From NCBI GenBank assembly GCA_035968315.1, contig JAVYIN010000005.1, positions 682,001-746,000 of the forward strand: a DNA stretch of 64,000 nucleotides. Direction: 5' to 3'. The DNA comes from Nitrospira sp. (GTDB lineage: Bacteria > Nitrospirota > Nitrospiria > Nitrospirales > Nitrospiraceae). Under the pieces are notes generated by a model. The model did not search any database, was not told the origin of the DNA, and saw only the letters and a list, made by a program, of their open reading frames with translations. The position numbers were made by a program, and so were the translations under genes. Shown here in pieces: positions 30,395 through 38,750 of the stretch. Numbering within the stretch: the stretch's first letter is position 1; every line of letters starts with the position of its first letter.

Positions 30395-30691
30395 ATGCCG
30401 AAACCATCCGCCCCCTTTGCCACGCCCGATGTCACTGAAGAAACGGGAACCGGGTCCGGCCAGGGGCTCGAAGCTCGCGTGATCGTGTACAATTGCGACT
30501 GCCATACCTACCAGCAAGTCATTACCCTGCTGTGCCGGTACATACCGGGCATGTCGTCATCATATGCGTTTGAGCTCGCCTATCGAATCGATCATGAAGG
30601 AGAAGCGACGGTCTTCGAGGGTGAGGCTGAGAAGGCAGAGCAGATCGCGTCAGGCTTGGCAGGCGGGGGGCTCCGCGTCGCCGTCCAGTAG
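30395..30691 (+). CDS. clpS: ClpS-like ATP-dependent Clp protease adaptor
   Basis: A 98-residue protein whose core ARVIVYNCDCHTYQQVITLLCRYIPGMSSSYAFELAYRIDHEGEATVFEGEAEKAEQIASGL follows the ClpS fold: a beta strand with N-D/N near its end, a helix that starts with the T/H-pair, and the second strand V-x-x-G that leads to a helix. ClpS binds the N-domain of ClpA or ClpC and delivers N-degron substrates. The usual N-D-D metal or N-end pocket residues are partly replaced (NCDCH), so substrate preference may differ. No clp ATPase gene lies nearby. Confidence 0.7.
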   Translation: MPKPSAPFATPDVTEETGTGSGQGLEARVIVYNCDCHTYQQVITLLCRYIPGMSSSYAFELAYRIDHEGEATVFEGEAEKAEQIASGLAGGGLRVAVQ

Positions 30692-30724
30692 CAGGACGAT
30701 CGTACGGCTGGAGAAACCTAGCCC

Positions 30725-31114
30725 TTACTTCGCTTTGCGCTTGGCCGGCAGCTTGGCGGCTTTCTTGGGAGCCGGCTTGGAAGCTGGCTTGGCAGACTTC
30801 GCGGGCGGCGCGGGCTTCGCCGGCTTCACAGGCTTCTCGGCCTTCGTGGATTTTACCGGAGCCGCAGGCTTCGCCGGGGGCTGTTTGGCGCTTTTCGACG
30901 AGGACTTGCTGGACTTCGAGGCCTTAACCGGCAACGGCATCGCCGCATAGACCTTGTTGATCTTGGTCAATTGATCCGGATTCATGACCCGCACTTGATA
31001 GAGCTCAAAGAGCTTGGCAATCGCTTTTTGATCGCCCCGCTTCGCCGCATTCAACAGCTTGCGGCGTTGATTCATCTCTTCTTCTTCCGTATGGGAAGCC
31101 GCGCGTCGTTCCAT
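30725..31114 (-). CDS. Basic Lys/Ala/Pro-rich protein, histone H1-like tail
   Basis: The product has about 129 residues. The N-terminal half is a short helical domain (EEMNQRRKLLNAAKRGDQKAIAKLFELYQVRVMNPDQLTKI). The C-terminal 70 residues are repeated PAK/KPA units like the tails of histone H1 and AlgP, and end PAKRKAK. Such tails bind DNA or RNA without sequence preference. ATG 31114 or ATG 31075 may be the start; the latter has an AAGAAGAG run before it. No partner gene is nearby. The assignment rests on composition only. Confidence 0.65.
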   Translation of the reverse strand: MERRAASHTEEEEMNQRRKLLNAAKRGDQKAIAKLFELYQVRVMNPDQLTKINKVYAAMPLPVKASKSSKSSSKSAKQPPAKPAAPVKSTKAEKPVKPAKPAPPAKSAKPASKPAPKKAAKLPAKRKAK

Positions 31115-31305
31115 GCCGATCCACCATCCTTTTCTGAGCACATCCCGTCGATCGAGAGCCCGCTCGCCCGGGCAGGTGCAAAAATCGCCGAACTATATCA
31201 GAAAACACATGATTTTTGAAATATTTTGAGGGAAGAAATGAACAGGAGCTCAAAATGGCTGTCCGATGGGCTCAGCAAGCGGAAATCCTGCCTAAACCAG
31301 CCCCA

Positions 31306-31335
31306 TTGAGCCCTATCGAATGGGGTAGGTATAAT
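31306..31335 (+). promoter_or_regulatory. Sigma-70 type promoter of the DUF3386 gene
   Basis: TTGAGC (31306-31311) and a perfect TATAAT (31330-31335) with an 18-base spacer lie about 30 bases before the start codon. Confidence 0.65.
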
Positions 31336-31366
31336 CGCCCCAACCTTATCAACTGGAGAATTGCCC

Positions 31367-32041
31367 ATGTCCATGCATACAGCCCCGCAATCAACCGTTG
31401 CCGACGACCCCCAAGCCCGTGAACTCCTCCGCCAGGCGTTTGAGAAGACCGCCCGCTGGCAACCGGACTTCAAAGGCTTCACTGCCGATCTCACGGTCAA
31501 TATCAACGGGAAGGAAACCACAGGCCCCGTCATGGTCAAAGGGCCGCGGGAAGTCTCCGTCCAACTCGGCGATGCCGACGTGCAGAAGTGGGCGCAGGAA
31601 CAGCTCGGCATGATCGCCGTGCACCGGGGACCGCGCACATTTGAAGAGTCCGACGGAAAATATTCCCTCACCATGGAAGAAGATGGCCACCCCTTCGGCA
31701 CGAAGGTGGACATCCACGGCTCCAACTCCTTCTACCGGGTCAAGGATAACCGGATCACCCAGATCAACCGGAAGATGGCCCACCCCGGCATGACCCCGTT
31801 CGCCTTTACGATCAACGTCGAGGAAAGCGCCGTCACGCAGGATCAAAAGAACCTGACGACCCGCTATACCGTCTATTACTACTCCCCGACCGACGGGAAG
31901 CTGAACAATGTCGAGAGCTTCACCGACACCCATGTGCGCGTGGGCTCGTCCGACTTGCCAGCAACCCGCCGCATCATCACGTATGAAAACGGGGCAGTCG
32001 TCGTGAAGAACCTCACGTTCACGAATCACAAGCTGATCTAA
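31367..32041 (+). CDS. DUF3386 domain-containing protein
   Basis: The 224-residue protein follows the DUF3386 pattern known from cyanobacteria: ARELLRQAFEKTARWQPDFKGFTADLTVNINGKETTG, VQKWAQEQLGMIAVHRGPRTFEESDGKYSLTMEED, then a beta-rich remainder (SFYRVKDNRITQINRKM ... TRYTVYYYSPTDGKLNNVESFTDTHVRV). No signal peptide is seen. Function is unknown. ATG 31367 has GGAG 8 bases upstream and a good promoter. It is a single-gene unit followed by a repeat element. Confidence 0.8.
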   Translation: MSMHTAPQSTVADDPQARELLRQAFEKTARWQPDFKGFTADLTVNINGKETTGPVMVKGPREVSVQLGDADVQKWAQEQLGMIAVHRGPRTFEESDGKYSLTMEEDGHPFGTKVDIHGSNSFYRVKDNRITQINRKMAHPGMTPFAFTINVEESAVTQDQKNLTTRYTVYYYSPTDGKLNNVESFTDTHVRVGSSDLPATRRIITYENGAVVVKNLTFTNHKLI

Positions 32042-32117
32042 CAGGCTGCGGAAATACTCGCGTTGAACTGTTCAGCATTGATGAATGGATCAGACATGGG
32101 AACGGTTCAGAGAGGTC

Positions 32118-32276
32118 GCAGGATGATCAAAAAGGCCGTCCAGCAAGGCCGCAGCAAGCGAAGAGGCGAGGCGTACTGACGAACGTACGTTGAGTCTCTG
32201 AGCGCCGCGACCTGCCTGCGCGAAGCGCTTCGGCGAAGGCAGGGAACGCCGCTGGCGGACTTTTTCAGCATCCTGC
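32118..32276. repeat. MITE-like element with terminal inverted repeats
   Basis: The left end (32118-32144) begins GCAGGATGATCAAAAAGGCC and the right end (32251-32276) is its near-perfect reverse complement, with about 22 of 26 positions matching. The 159-base element has no open frame. Its interior holds further palindromes: CGAAGCGCTTCGG near 32222 nested in CCTGCC...GGCAGG. It fits an 310-base intergenic stretch between the DUF3386 and DUF5069 genes. The form is that of a non-autonomous, hairpin-forming repeat. Confidence 0.7.
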
Positions 32277-32291
32277 TAAGCCTCATCACTC

Positions 32292-32323
32292 GCGGCCTCT
32301 CCCCGCTTACGGGGAGAGGCCGC
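32292..32323. repeat. Perfect 13-bp stem hairpin
   Basis: GCGGCCTCTCCCC (32292-32304) and GGGGAGAGGCCGC (32311-32323) pair without mismatch around a 6-base loop. It lies just outside the MITE-like element and 28 bases before a start codon. No T tract follows on either strand, so it looks like a REP-type intergenic hairpin rather than a terminator. Confidence 0.6.
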
Positions 32324-32351
32324 AGCGAGAAGGGCTCATCGGTCGAGCGAT

Positions 32352-32798
32352 ATGGACTTGCGAAAGAATTTTCCACGCAGCATGCGTGTCAAACTGGAAG
32401 GCTACGTCCACGTCGCGCGCATGATCGACAAATGCCGCGCCGTGCTGGCCGGCACCGAGGGGGAATACATCTACCCCTGCCCGATGGACTTTCGCCTGCT
32501 GGAATTCGCCGGGATCACGCACGAACAATTCACGGCAGCGGTGAAGACGAATCCCACCGATGAGGGCGTGGCCAACTGGTTCCGTGGGGTGGCAACCCCT
32601 CACACACCGGCTGAGCTGGACGAGTGGAATGCCATGATGCTGAAGCGCGGCCCGAGCACGCCGGAGAAACAGGCCTATTTCGACAAACTCCGCGATGCCG
32701 TCGATCCCTCACGCACCGATCTGACAGCCTGGTCCGATTTGCAGGATTTGGAAGAAGGGCGAGTGGTTCCGAAACGAGAACGAACAACCGCACGCTAG
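32352..32798 (+). CDS. DUF5069 domain-containing protein (second copy)
   Basis: The 148-residue protein has the family opening MDLRKNFPRSMRVKLEGYVHVARMIDKCRAVLAG, then GEYIYPCPMDFRLLEFAGI, a central NWFRG, the ELDEWNAMMLKRGPSTPEKQAYFDKLRDAV helix pair and the closing TAWSDLQDLEEGRV. It keeps the domain better than the copy at 4758. The function is unknown. The stop lies 8 bases from the convergent TPM-gene stop, so the two transcripts meet here. Confidence 0.88.
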   Translation: MDLRKNFPRSMRVKLEGYVHVARMIDKCRAVLAGTEGEYIYPCPMDFRLLEFAGITHEQFTAAVKTNPTDEGVANWFRGVATPHTPAELDEWNAMMLKRGPSTPEKQAYFDKLRDAVDPSRTDLTAWSDLQDLEEGRVVPKRERTTAR

Positions 32799-32805
32799 TA
32801 TCTAC

Positions 32806-33558
32806 CTACCGCCAGCCCTCCCCGCTGGTGCCTCCGCCGAAGCCGCCCCAGTTGCCGCCGAATCCGCCTTGGCCGGTCCCCCAATACTCGCCTTGCTGGA
32901 TGCGTCGATAGGGATGGCGAAGGTCCGGGCGGCTGATCCACCAAAAGAAGGAGAGCGCCCCGACACTGGTGAAGAGAGTGATCCAGAAACCCACACCTTT
33001 GAAATGGTGCTTGGCCAGCGTGCTGACGCGCACTTCTTGCGCCGGGGTCGCGAGCGCCACCACGGTACGATAGAGGCCCTCGCCGAAATGCCCGAGCTGA
33101 ATCGCAGGGTGCAGAGTGCCCCCGCCGACTTCGCTCATGATCGCAGGCGTGATGACCGGCAACATCTGGCGGCCCAACGTCATGGCCGCTTGCCGCTCCT
33201 GCACCGCGACGAGCACCAACACCCCATGTTCCTGCTGCGCGGATCCAATTCCCCACTTTTCGTAGAGCGCTGTCGCGTATTCATTGGCCGACTCAAACGG
33301 TTTCAGCGTGGGCACCGTGACGACCACCATCTCGACGCCGGTCTTGCGCTCCAAATCCTGGCACACGGATCGAATGCGCGCTTTCCAATCGTCGTCCAGC
33401 ACCTGCGCATGGTCGCTGACATAGCCCATCGGACTCGGCAGCTTCGCCCGTTCCTTGGGACGGTCATAGAGCGCGGCCTGACCAAGATTGTCGCAGGCCA
33501 ATCCCTGACCAAACACCAAAAGAAACGCGAACAGGATGATTCGCCAGGAATAAATCAT
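32806..33558 (-). CDS. TPM domain protein (YgcG-like)
   Basis: The 250-residue protein has a signal peptide (RIILFAFLLVFGQGLAC), a TPM domain at about residues 45-180 (GYVSDHAQVLDDDWKARIRSVCQDLERKTGVEMVVVTVPTLKPFESANEYATALYEKWGIGSAQQEHGVLVLVAVQERQAAMTLGRQM), one membrane helix near 205-222 (FWITLFTSVGALSFFWWI) and a Gly-rich tail. TPM domains are found in envelope proteins involved in stress or photosystem repair; in this case the role is open. Its ATG overlaps the upstream stop as ATGA, so it is co-translated with the nucleotidyltransferase-like gene. Confidence 0.85.
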   Translation of the reverse strand: MIYSWRIILFAFLLVFGQGLACDNLGQAALYDRPKERAKLPSPMGYVSDHAQVLDDDWKARIRSVCQDLERKTGVEMVVVTVPTLKPFESANEYATALYEKWGIGSAQQEHGVLVLVAVQERQAAMTLGRQMLPVITPAIMSEVGGGTLHPAIQLGHFGEGLYRTVVALATPAQEVRVSTLAKHHFKGVGFWITLFTSVGALSFFWWISRPDLRHPYRRIQQGEYWGTGQGGFGGNWGGFGGGTSGEGWR

Positions 33559-34319
33559 GAGGTTTTCTGCCCGATGAGGGATTCGACCTTGGCAACAAAC
33601 TGGCTCAAGCTCTCCACATAACGGTCGAACAGCCGGGGCACTTCTTTATGACCGGGGGAAATCTGTCCGCGCTTCAGCAATAACGCATCGCGTAGCCCGG
33701 AACAATCCAATCCAAGATGGCTGGCGACATCGCTCAACAGCGCGTCGCTCTGCGACAGGACCGGACGCCCCAGCAACCGTTGCAGACCGCGCAACGGAGG
33801 GAGCAGCGCCGTCACCGATAGCGGCAGCAAAATCGTCGTCGCCTCTTCGCTGCCGCCCCCCTCAACGTATCGTTGCCGCATCCGAAGCAAATTCCCGCGC
33901 AGACTCTGCAGCACCTGGCTTGCCAGATGGCGCTGATCGACCTTGAACCCGACGAAGGGATCCTGCCCCCAAAGGACACGATGCTGTTCCTGGATTTCCA
34001 GATATTCAAGCGGAAACACCAGCGAAGCCGCCTGCAAATCTTCGGAGGTCAGGAACAGCGGCACCACCACTTGCTCCTTGGCCCATCGCCGATGCACCGC
34101 ACCGTACTTCTTCAGCGACTCGCCCGCATACGACTTCAGCAGCAGCACGATGTTGAAATTCGACCGGCCCGGCAGGAATTCGCCGCGCACGGCGCTGCCA
34201 TACAGCAACAAGCCGTCGAGCTGATCCCCGTAGGCCGCGCGGACGTCTTTTACATACCCGCGCAGCTGTTGCTGCGACTCCTCCGGCAGCCCTTCGATCA
34301 CCCACTCACTCGGCCCCAT
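33555..34319 (-). CDS. Nucleotidyltransferase-fold protein with altered active site
   Basis: The 254-residue protein has the start of a pol-beta-type nucleotidyltransferase, DGLLLYGSAVRGEFLPGRSNFNIVLLL. In active members the residues after the GS motif read SDxD; here they are SNFN, both metal-binding aspartates being replaced by asparagine. A long helical C-terminal domain follows (HLASQVLQSLRGNLLRMRQRYVEGGG ... LFDRYVESLSQFVAKVESLIG). It is therefore probably inactive as a transferase and may act as a binding or scaffold protein. It starts 10 bases after the FAD monooxygenase stop region and overlaps the TPM gene by 4 bases. Confidence 0.75.
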   Translation of the reverse strand: MGPSEWVIEGLPEESQQQLRGYVKDVRAAYGDQLDGLLLYGSAVRGEFLPGRSNFNIVLLLKSYAGESLKKYGAVHRRWAKEQVVVPLFLTSEDLQAASLVFPLEYLEIQEQHRVLWGQDPFVGFKVDQRHLASQVLQSLRGNLLRMRQRYVEGGGSEEATTILLPLSVTALLPPLRGLQRLLGRPVLSQSDALLSDVASHLGLDCSGLRDALLLKRGQISPGHKEVPRLFDRYVESLSQFVAKVESLIGQKTS

Positions 34320-34328
34320 GCGCGCACC

Positions 34329-35603
34329 TCATCTTCCCGCTGTGTTATTCCCGGCGCAGGGATCAGGAAGCAACCCCGCCGCCATCACTCGATCGATCAA
34401 TGAAAAGGGAGCCGTCTGCCGCAAACCCGCCGTGGTGGACAAGACACGATACCGCAGGCGCGGATTCCGGTCGAGCGTGCGAAATACACGGTCGCGCAAA
34501 AATCCAAGGACCGGATTCGCCGTGTTCCAAAACACCACCTGCTCGTCCGCAAGCCGCTGCAACATGGTCACCTGCGGCCGGCGCGCGGCTTCATATTGCT
34601 TGAGCGTGGCGGCAGAGAAGTCCTGCTGGGCCAAACAGTCCGGCAACAAGTCAGCCACGGTGATGGCATCGACCATCGCCTGCATGCGCCCTTGTGACGC
34701 GTGCGGATTCATCGCATGGGCCGCATCGCCAATCAGCAACGCGCCGTCCGCCACCCAGGTGGGTGTGCGCACACGACCGGTCGGCATGAAGGCCGTCTGA
34801 CTCCAGTCGGTCAATCGCTGAAAGACCGGCTTCAGCGTAGGATCAATGGCCGTCCAAGCTTGCTGCAAGGCCGGAAGCCCCTGTGCTTTCACCTTGTCAT
34901 AGGTGCCAGTTGGAATCATGTAGAAGCAATAGACCTTGTCGCCGGCTGCTGGAAAGAGTCCGAGGATGGTCTTCTTGCCGACAAAGTACTTCGCTTCGCT
35001 CACCGGCAGGGGCGAATCCAGAATCGCGATGAGATAGCCTTGCGGGTAGAGATGGAGATCGGCGGGAATCTGCAAGGCCTCCCGCACTTTTGAAAAGGCC
35101 CCGTCCGCGCCCACCACGACCTTCGCCCGAATCGTCACCTCTTCATCGCCTCGCTTCGCTACCAAGCCGGAGACCTGCGTTCCCTCCCTTATAAGGCGGA
35201 GAAAGCTGGTGCCGTACCACAGCGTGACCGAGGGCTCGGCTTGAATGGCATCGAGAATGGCGTGGTGCGCCACATTCGGCAACGTCACAACGGCCCGGTT
35301 ATAGGGCGCGGGCAATTCTCCATAATCCACCGTGCAGAGGCGTTCGCCGCCGACACGGCAGAAGTGGAACTTGCGCACGGTCCTGGTCGAGTCAGCCGGC
35401 AGCTTGCTCAGGAGACCGAGCCGATCCAACACGTGCTGGCCGTTGGGCTGGAGGATTTCTCCGCGCAACCCCTGCGGCGGCCCGGAGGCCTGCTCGATGA
35501 TGAGCGTCTTGATCCCCTTCTGCGCCAGCGCGAGGGCCAGCACGGCTCCGCCGCCGCCCGCGCCCACCACCGCGATGTCGGTGTCGATCATCGTCCCAGC
35601 CAT
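34329..35603 (-). CDS. FAD-dependent monooxygenase (UbiH/PHBH type)
   Basis: The enzyme has about 424 residues. FAD motifs are complete: DIAVVGAGGGGAVLALALAQKG (dinucleotide fold) at the start, VVVGADGAFSKVREAL (DG motif) near residue 165 and GALLIGDAAHAMNPHASQGRMQAMVDA (GD motif) near 285. This pattern is that of class A flavoprotein hydroxylases such as those of ubiquinone, menaquinone or aromatic pathways. The substrate cannot be deduced. ATG 35603 is chosen; ATG 35591 is an alternative. It lies in a minus-strand series with a PLD-like gene upstream and the nucleotidyltransferase-like gene downstream. Confidence 0.85.
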   Translation of the reverse strand: MAGTMIDTDIAVVGAGGGGAVLALALAQKGIKTLIIEQASGPPQGLRGEILQPNGQHVLDRLGLLSKLPADSTRTVRKFHFCRVGGERLCTVDYGELPAPYNRAVVTLPNVAHHAILDAIQAEPSVTLWYGTSFLRLIREGTQVSGLVAKRGDEEVTIRAKVVVGADGAFSKVREALQIPADLHLYPQGYLIAILDSPLPVSEAKYFVGKKTILGLFPAAGDKVYCFYMIPTGTYDKVKAQGLPALQQAWTAIDPTLKPVFQRLTDWSQTAFMPTGRVRTPTWVADGALLIGDAAHAMNPHASQGRMQAMVDAITVADLLPDCLAQQDFSAATLKQYEAARRPQVTMLQRLADEQVVFWNTANPVLGFLRDRVFRTLDRNPRLRYRVLSTTAGLRQTAPFSLIDRVMAAGLLPDPCAGNNTAGR

Positions 35604-35614
35604 CGAATGCCGCC

Positions 35615-36184
35615 TTATTCTTTCCAGGGACGGTAGCGCTGCCCGTCCTTCCACATCGCCAGAAACTTGTCACGCGCCTTCAGCGAGATCGCACGATCCC
35701 TGATCACATCCAACCGTTCGTCATTATAGCGATTGCCGCTGCCGGTGTGGTTCATCGAGCCGGATGTATTGATCTCGTCATCGATCACCACCTGTTTCAA
35801 ATGCATGAGGCCGTCGTGCTGATTGATCAGGATCGGAATACCCGCCAGATGCAGCGTTTCGACGGCCGCCTGCTGCTTTTGATCATTGAGCCGTTCCCGA
35901 TCCGTGATCACGCGCACATCGACGCCCCGCTTGCTGGCCTCGACCAGCCCTTTGACGGCAAGCGGAGAGGTCAGCCCATAGACCGCCACATAAATATAGC
36001 GGGTCGCGTGATCGTAGAGCTTCGCCAGCCTCGTCAGCGGTTCATCTTCAGGGGCGTAATACACCTCGACGGTCGCGGCAACGGACTGGCCGATACCCAC
36101 GCCGGCCACACAGGCCGCGAGCACAAATGCCGCGCTGAGCCGACTCCATCCACCAGGCTGCATCGGCAAGGACGGCCTCGTCAT
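35615..36184 (-). CDS. Phospholipase D-like secreted protein, single HKD motif
   Basis: The 189-residue protein has a signal peptide (RLSAAFVLAACVAGVGIGQSVAA) and one PLD domain: VEVYYAPEDEPLTRLAKLYDHATRYIYVAVYGLTSPLAVKGLVEASKRGVDVRVITD, then the HKD motif HLKQVVIDDEINTSGSMN (HxKx4D with GSxN). A single HKD motif is typical of the Nuc-type endonuclease and related dimers. It is likely to be periplasmic. Its ATG overlaps the upstream stop codon as ATGA, so it is coupled to the gene at 36181. Confidence 0.87.
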   Translation of the reverse strand: MTRPSLPMQPGGWSRLSAAFVLAACVAGVGIGQSVAATVEVYYAPEDEPLTRLAKLYDHATRYIYVAVYGLTSPLAVKGLVEASKRGVDVRVITDRERLNDQKQQAAVETLHLAGIPILINQHDGLMHLKQVVIDDEINTSGSMNHTGSGNRYNDERLDVIRDRAISLKARDKFLAMWKDGQRYRPWKE

Positions 36185-36558
36185 TCGGCTTCGAACAGGT
36201 CGCGGAAATGGTCGTCGGAAGCTTCCCAGGCCTGAGGAGCGTGGGAGCTCAGCCAGCCACGAAGAAAATCCTTTTGCCCAGCCGTCAGCTGTTGCTTGAT
36301 CTGGTGCGACCGCCCTTGCAGCGGCTGGAGGAAACCCACGCGTTTTTGAAAGTCCAGCGTCGCGGTGCGCACATAGCAATTCGTGTAGGCCGTCGGCTTC
36401 TCGTCCTCTCCGTCGCCTTGAATCCACACGGACAAGAACTTCTCCAGATGGAGTCCCGCGCTATCCATCGCCGGGTCGGTATCGTGAAATAATTCCTGTT
36501 CGGATTCCTTCAACGGCGTGGCGTCAAGCGCCCGAAACATGAAATTCTGCTTCCACAT
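36181..36558 (-). CDS. Hypothetical protein
   Basis: A 125-residue soluble protein (WKQNFMFRALDATPLKESEQELFHDTDPAMDSAGLHLEKFLSVWIQGDGEDEKPTAYTNCYVRTATLDFQKRVGFLQPLQ). GGAGGAG 7 bases upstream fixes ATG 36558. I recognise no family. It overlaps the PLD-like gene by 4 bases and is the first gene of a minus-strand operon, divergent from the sulfur-carrier operon. Confidence 0.6.
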   Translation of the reverse strand: MWKQNFMFRALDATPLKESEQELFHDTDPAMDSAGLHLEKFLSVWIQGDGEDEKPTAYTNCYVRTATLDFQKRVGFLQPLQGRSHQIKQQLTAGQKDFLRGWLSSHAPQAWEASDDHFRDLFEAE

Positions 36559-36637
36559 GAGATCGCTCCTCCGAGAAGGCGGCATACTGTAGGGGGACCG
36601 GAAAGAAAGTCAAGCAACTCCCAGGCCAGGCGTTACC

Positions 36638-36666
36638 TTGACAATAATGAAGGCTCTTTGTTAACT
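36638..36666 (+). promoter_or_regulatory. Candidate promoter of the sulfur-carrier operon
   Basis: A perfect -35 box TTGACA at 36638-36643 is followed after 17 bases by TTAACT (36661-36666), a weak -10 box. The sulfur-carrier operon starts about 40 bases downstream. A weak -10 suggests need for an activator, but no operator is recognised. Confidence 0.45.
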
Positions 36667-36706
36667 TCTTGAATTCATTAATCTCTGGGCCAACTTGGGA
36701 GAATCC

Positions 36707-36903
36707 ATGCAGGTCAAGGTCAATGGAAAAGCAGAGGACATTCAGGGCGGAACCGTCCTGGATTTGCTCAAACTCAAGAAGATTGAACCGCAGATGGTTG
36801 CCGTGGAAGTCAACGAGAAGATGATCGATCGGGATCACCTCGCCTCGACCCAGCTCAATGAGGGCGATCAGGTGGAATTCCTCTTTTACATGGGGGGTGG
36901 CCG

Positions 36904-36907
<4 letters not shown>
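36707..36907 (+). CDS. ThiS/MoaD-like sulfur carrier protein
   Basis: A 66-residue ubiquitin-fold carrier: MQVKVNGKAEDIQGGTVLDLLKLKK, VAVEVNEKMIDRDHLASTQLNEGDQVEFLFYMGGGR. The body matches ThiS. In active carriers the chain ends in Gly-Gly, whose carboxylate is adenylated by an E1 and turned into a thiocarboxylate. Here a terminal Arg follows three glycines, so trimming may be needed first. GGGAG stands 6 bases before ATG 36707. Its stop overlaps the GTG start of the cysteine synthase gene, so they are coupled. That neighbour and the JAMM protease downstream suggest a role in cysteine or homocysteine formation rather than thiamin. Confidence 0.88.
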
Positions 36908-37833
<926 letters not shown>

Positions 37834-37846
37834 CGTGAGACGTAAG

Positions 37847-37896
37847 ACGTAAAAGGTTGAGATCAGATTCAGGCAACAACGAGCCACCTTTTACGT
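37847..37896. repeat. Intergenic inverted repeat, copy 1 (before the first E1 gene)
   Basis: ACGTAAAAGGT (37847-37857) and ACCTTTTACGT (37886-37896) form a perfect 11-bp inverted repeat around 28 bases. The flanking CGTGAGACGTAAG (from 37834) and TTTAACGG recur before the second E1 gene (40519-40602). The element lies wholly within the 77-base gap between cysK and the E1 gene. Confidence 0.65.
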
Positions 37897-37910
37897 TTAA
37901 CGGGGTCTGC

Positions 37911-38723
37911 ATGGAATTCACCGAAGAACAGATCAACCGCTACAGCCGGCACATTCTCCTCCCCGAAGTCGGCGGGAAGGGACAGAAGAAGATCGCGAAA
38001 GCGAAGATTCTGCTGGTCGGCGCCGGAGGCTTGGGCTCGCCTGCCGGGCTGTATCTGGCCGCCGCCGGAGTCGGCACGATCGGCTTGATCGACAGCGACG
38101 TCGTGGACCTGACGAACCTGCAGCGGCAGATCCTCCACCACACATCCGATGTCGGCCGTCCCAAAGTGCTGTCGGGAAAAGAAAAGATTCAGGCCTTGAA
38201 TCCCGATGTGGCCGTGAACATGTACGAGGAGCGCCTGACCGCCGGAAACGCGCTGAAGATTTTCGGCGAGTACGATGTCATCATCGACGGCGTCGATAAT
38301 TTCACCGCCAAGTTCCTGATCAACGACGCCTGCTACTTCGCCGACAAACCGCTCGTGCATGGCGGCATTCTGCGATTCGACGGCCGCGTCACCACTATTG
38401 TGCCGAAGAAGTCCGCCTGCTATCGTTGCGTCTTCAAGACTCCGCCGCCGCCGGGCCTGGTGGCCTCCTGCCAGGAAGCGGGCGTCATCGGAGTCTTGGC
38501 CGGCATTATCGGAACGATCCAAGCGACGGAAGCCCTCAAGCTCATTCTGGGCATCGGCCGCCCGCTCACCGACCGGCTGCTGGACTTCGATGCGAAGAAA
38601 ACGCAATTCCGAGAAATCAAAGTGAAGCGCAATCCGAATTGCGCGCTCTGCGGTGAACATCCGACGATCACCGAACTGTTCGACGATGGAGACCCGTTCG
38701 CGGGCTGTGCCGCACGTCCGTAG
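37911..38723 (+). CDS. moeB: MoeB/ThiF-type E1 adenylyltransferase (copy 1)
   Basis: The 270-residue protein activates a sulfur carrier by adenylating its C-terminal glycine. Seen are ATP-binding GAGGLGS (37-43), VVDLTNLQRQ with the arginine finger, IIDGVDNFTAKFLINDAC, zinc cysteines C170/C173 (ACYRC) and C244/C247 (NCALC), and Cys187 in ASCQEAGV. There is no rhodanese domain, so the sulfur source must be another protein. It resembles the second E1 of the operon at 40609 very closely at the N-terminus (YSRxIxLxEVGGKGQKK in both). Start is ATG 37911. A repeat precedes it. Confidence 0.92.
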   Translation: MEFTEEQINRYSRHILLPEVGGKGQKKIAKAKILLVGAGGLGSPAGLYLAAAGVGTIGLIDSDVVDLTNLQRQILHHTSDVGRPKVLSGKEKIQALNPDVAVNMYEERLTAGNALKIFGEYDVIIDGVDNFTAKFLINDACYFADKPLVHGGILRFDGRVTTIVPKKSACYRCVFKTPPPPGLVASCQEAGVIGVLAGIIGTIQATEALKLILGIGRPLTDRLLDFDAKKTQFREIKVKRNPNCALCGEHPTITELFDDGDPFAGCAARP

Positions 38724-38750
38724 TGCTCAACTTCTTACGATGGTGTCGCA

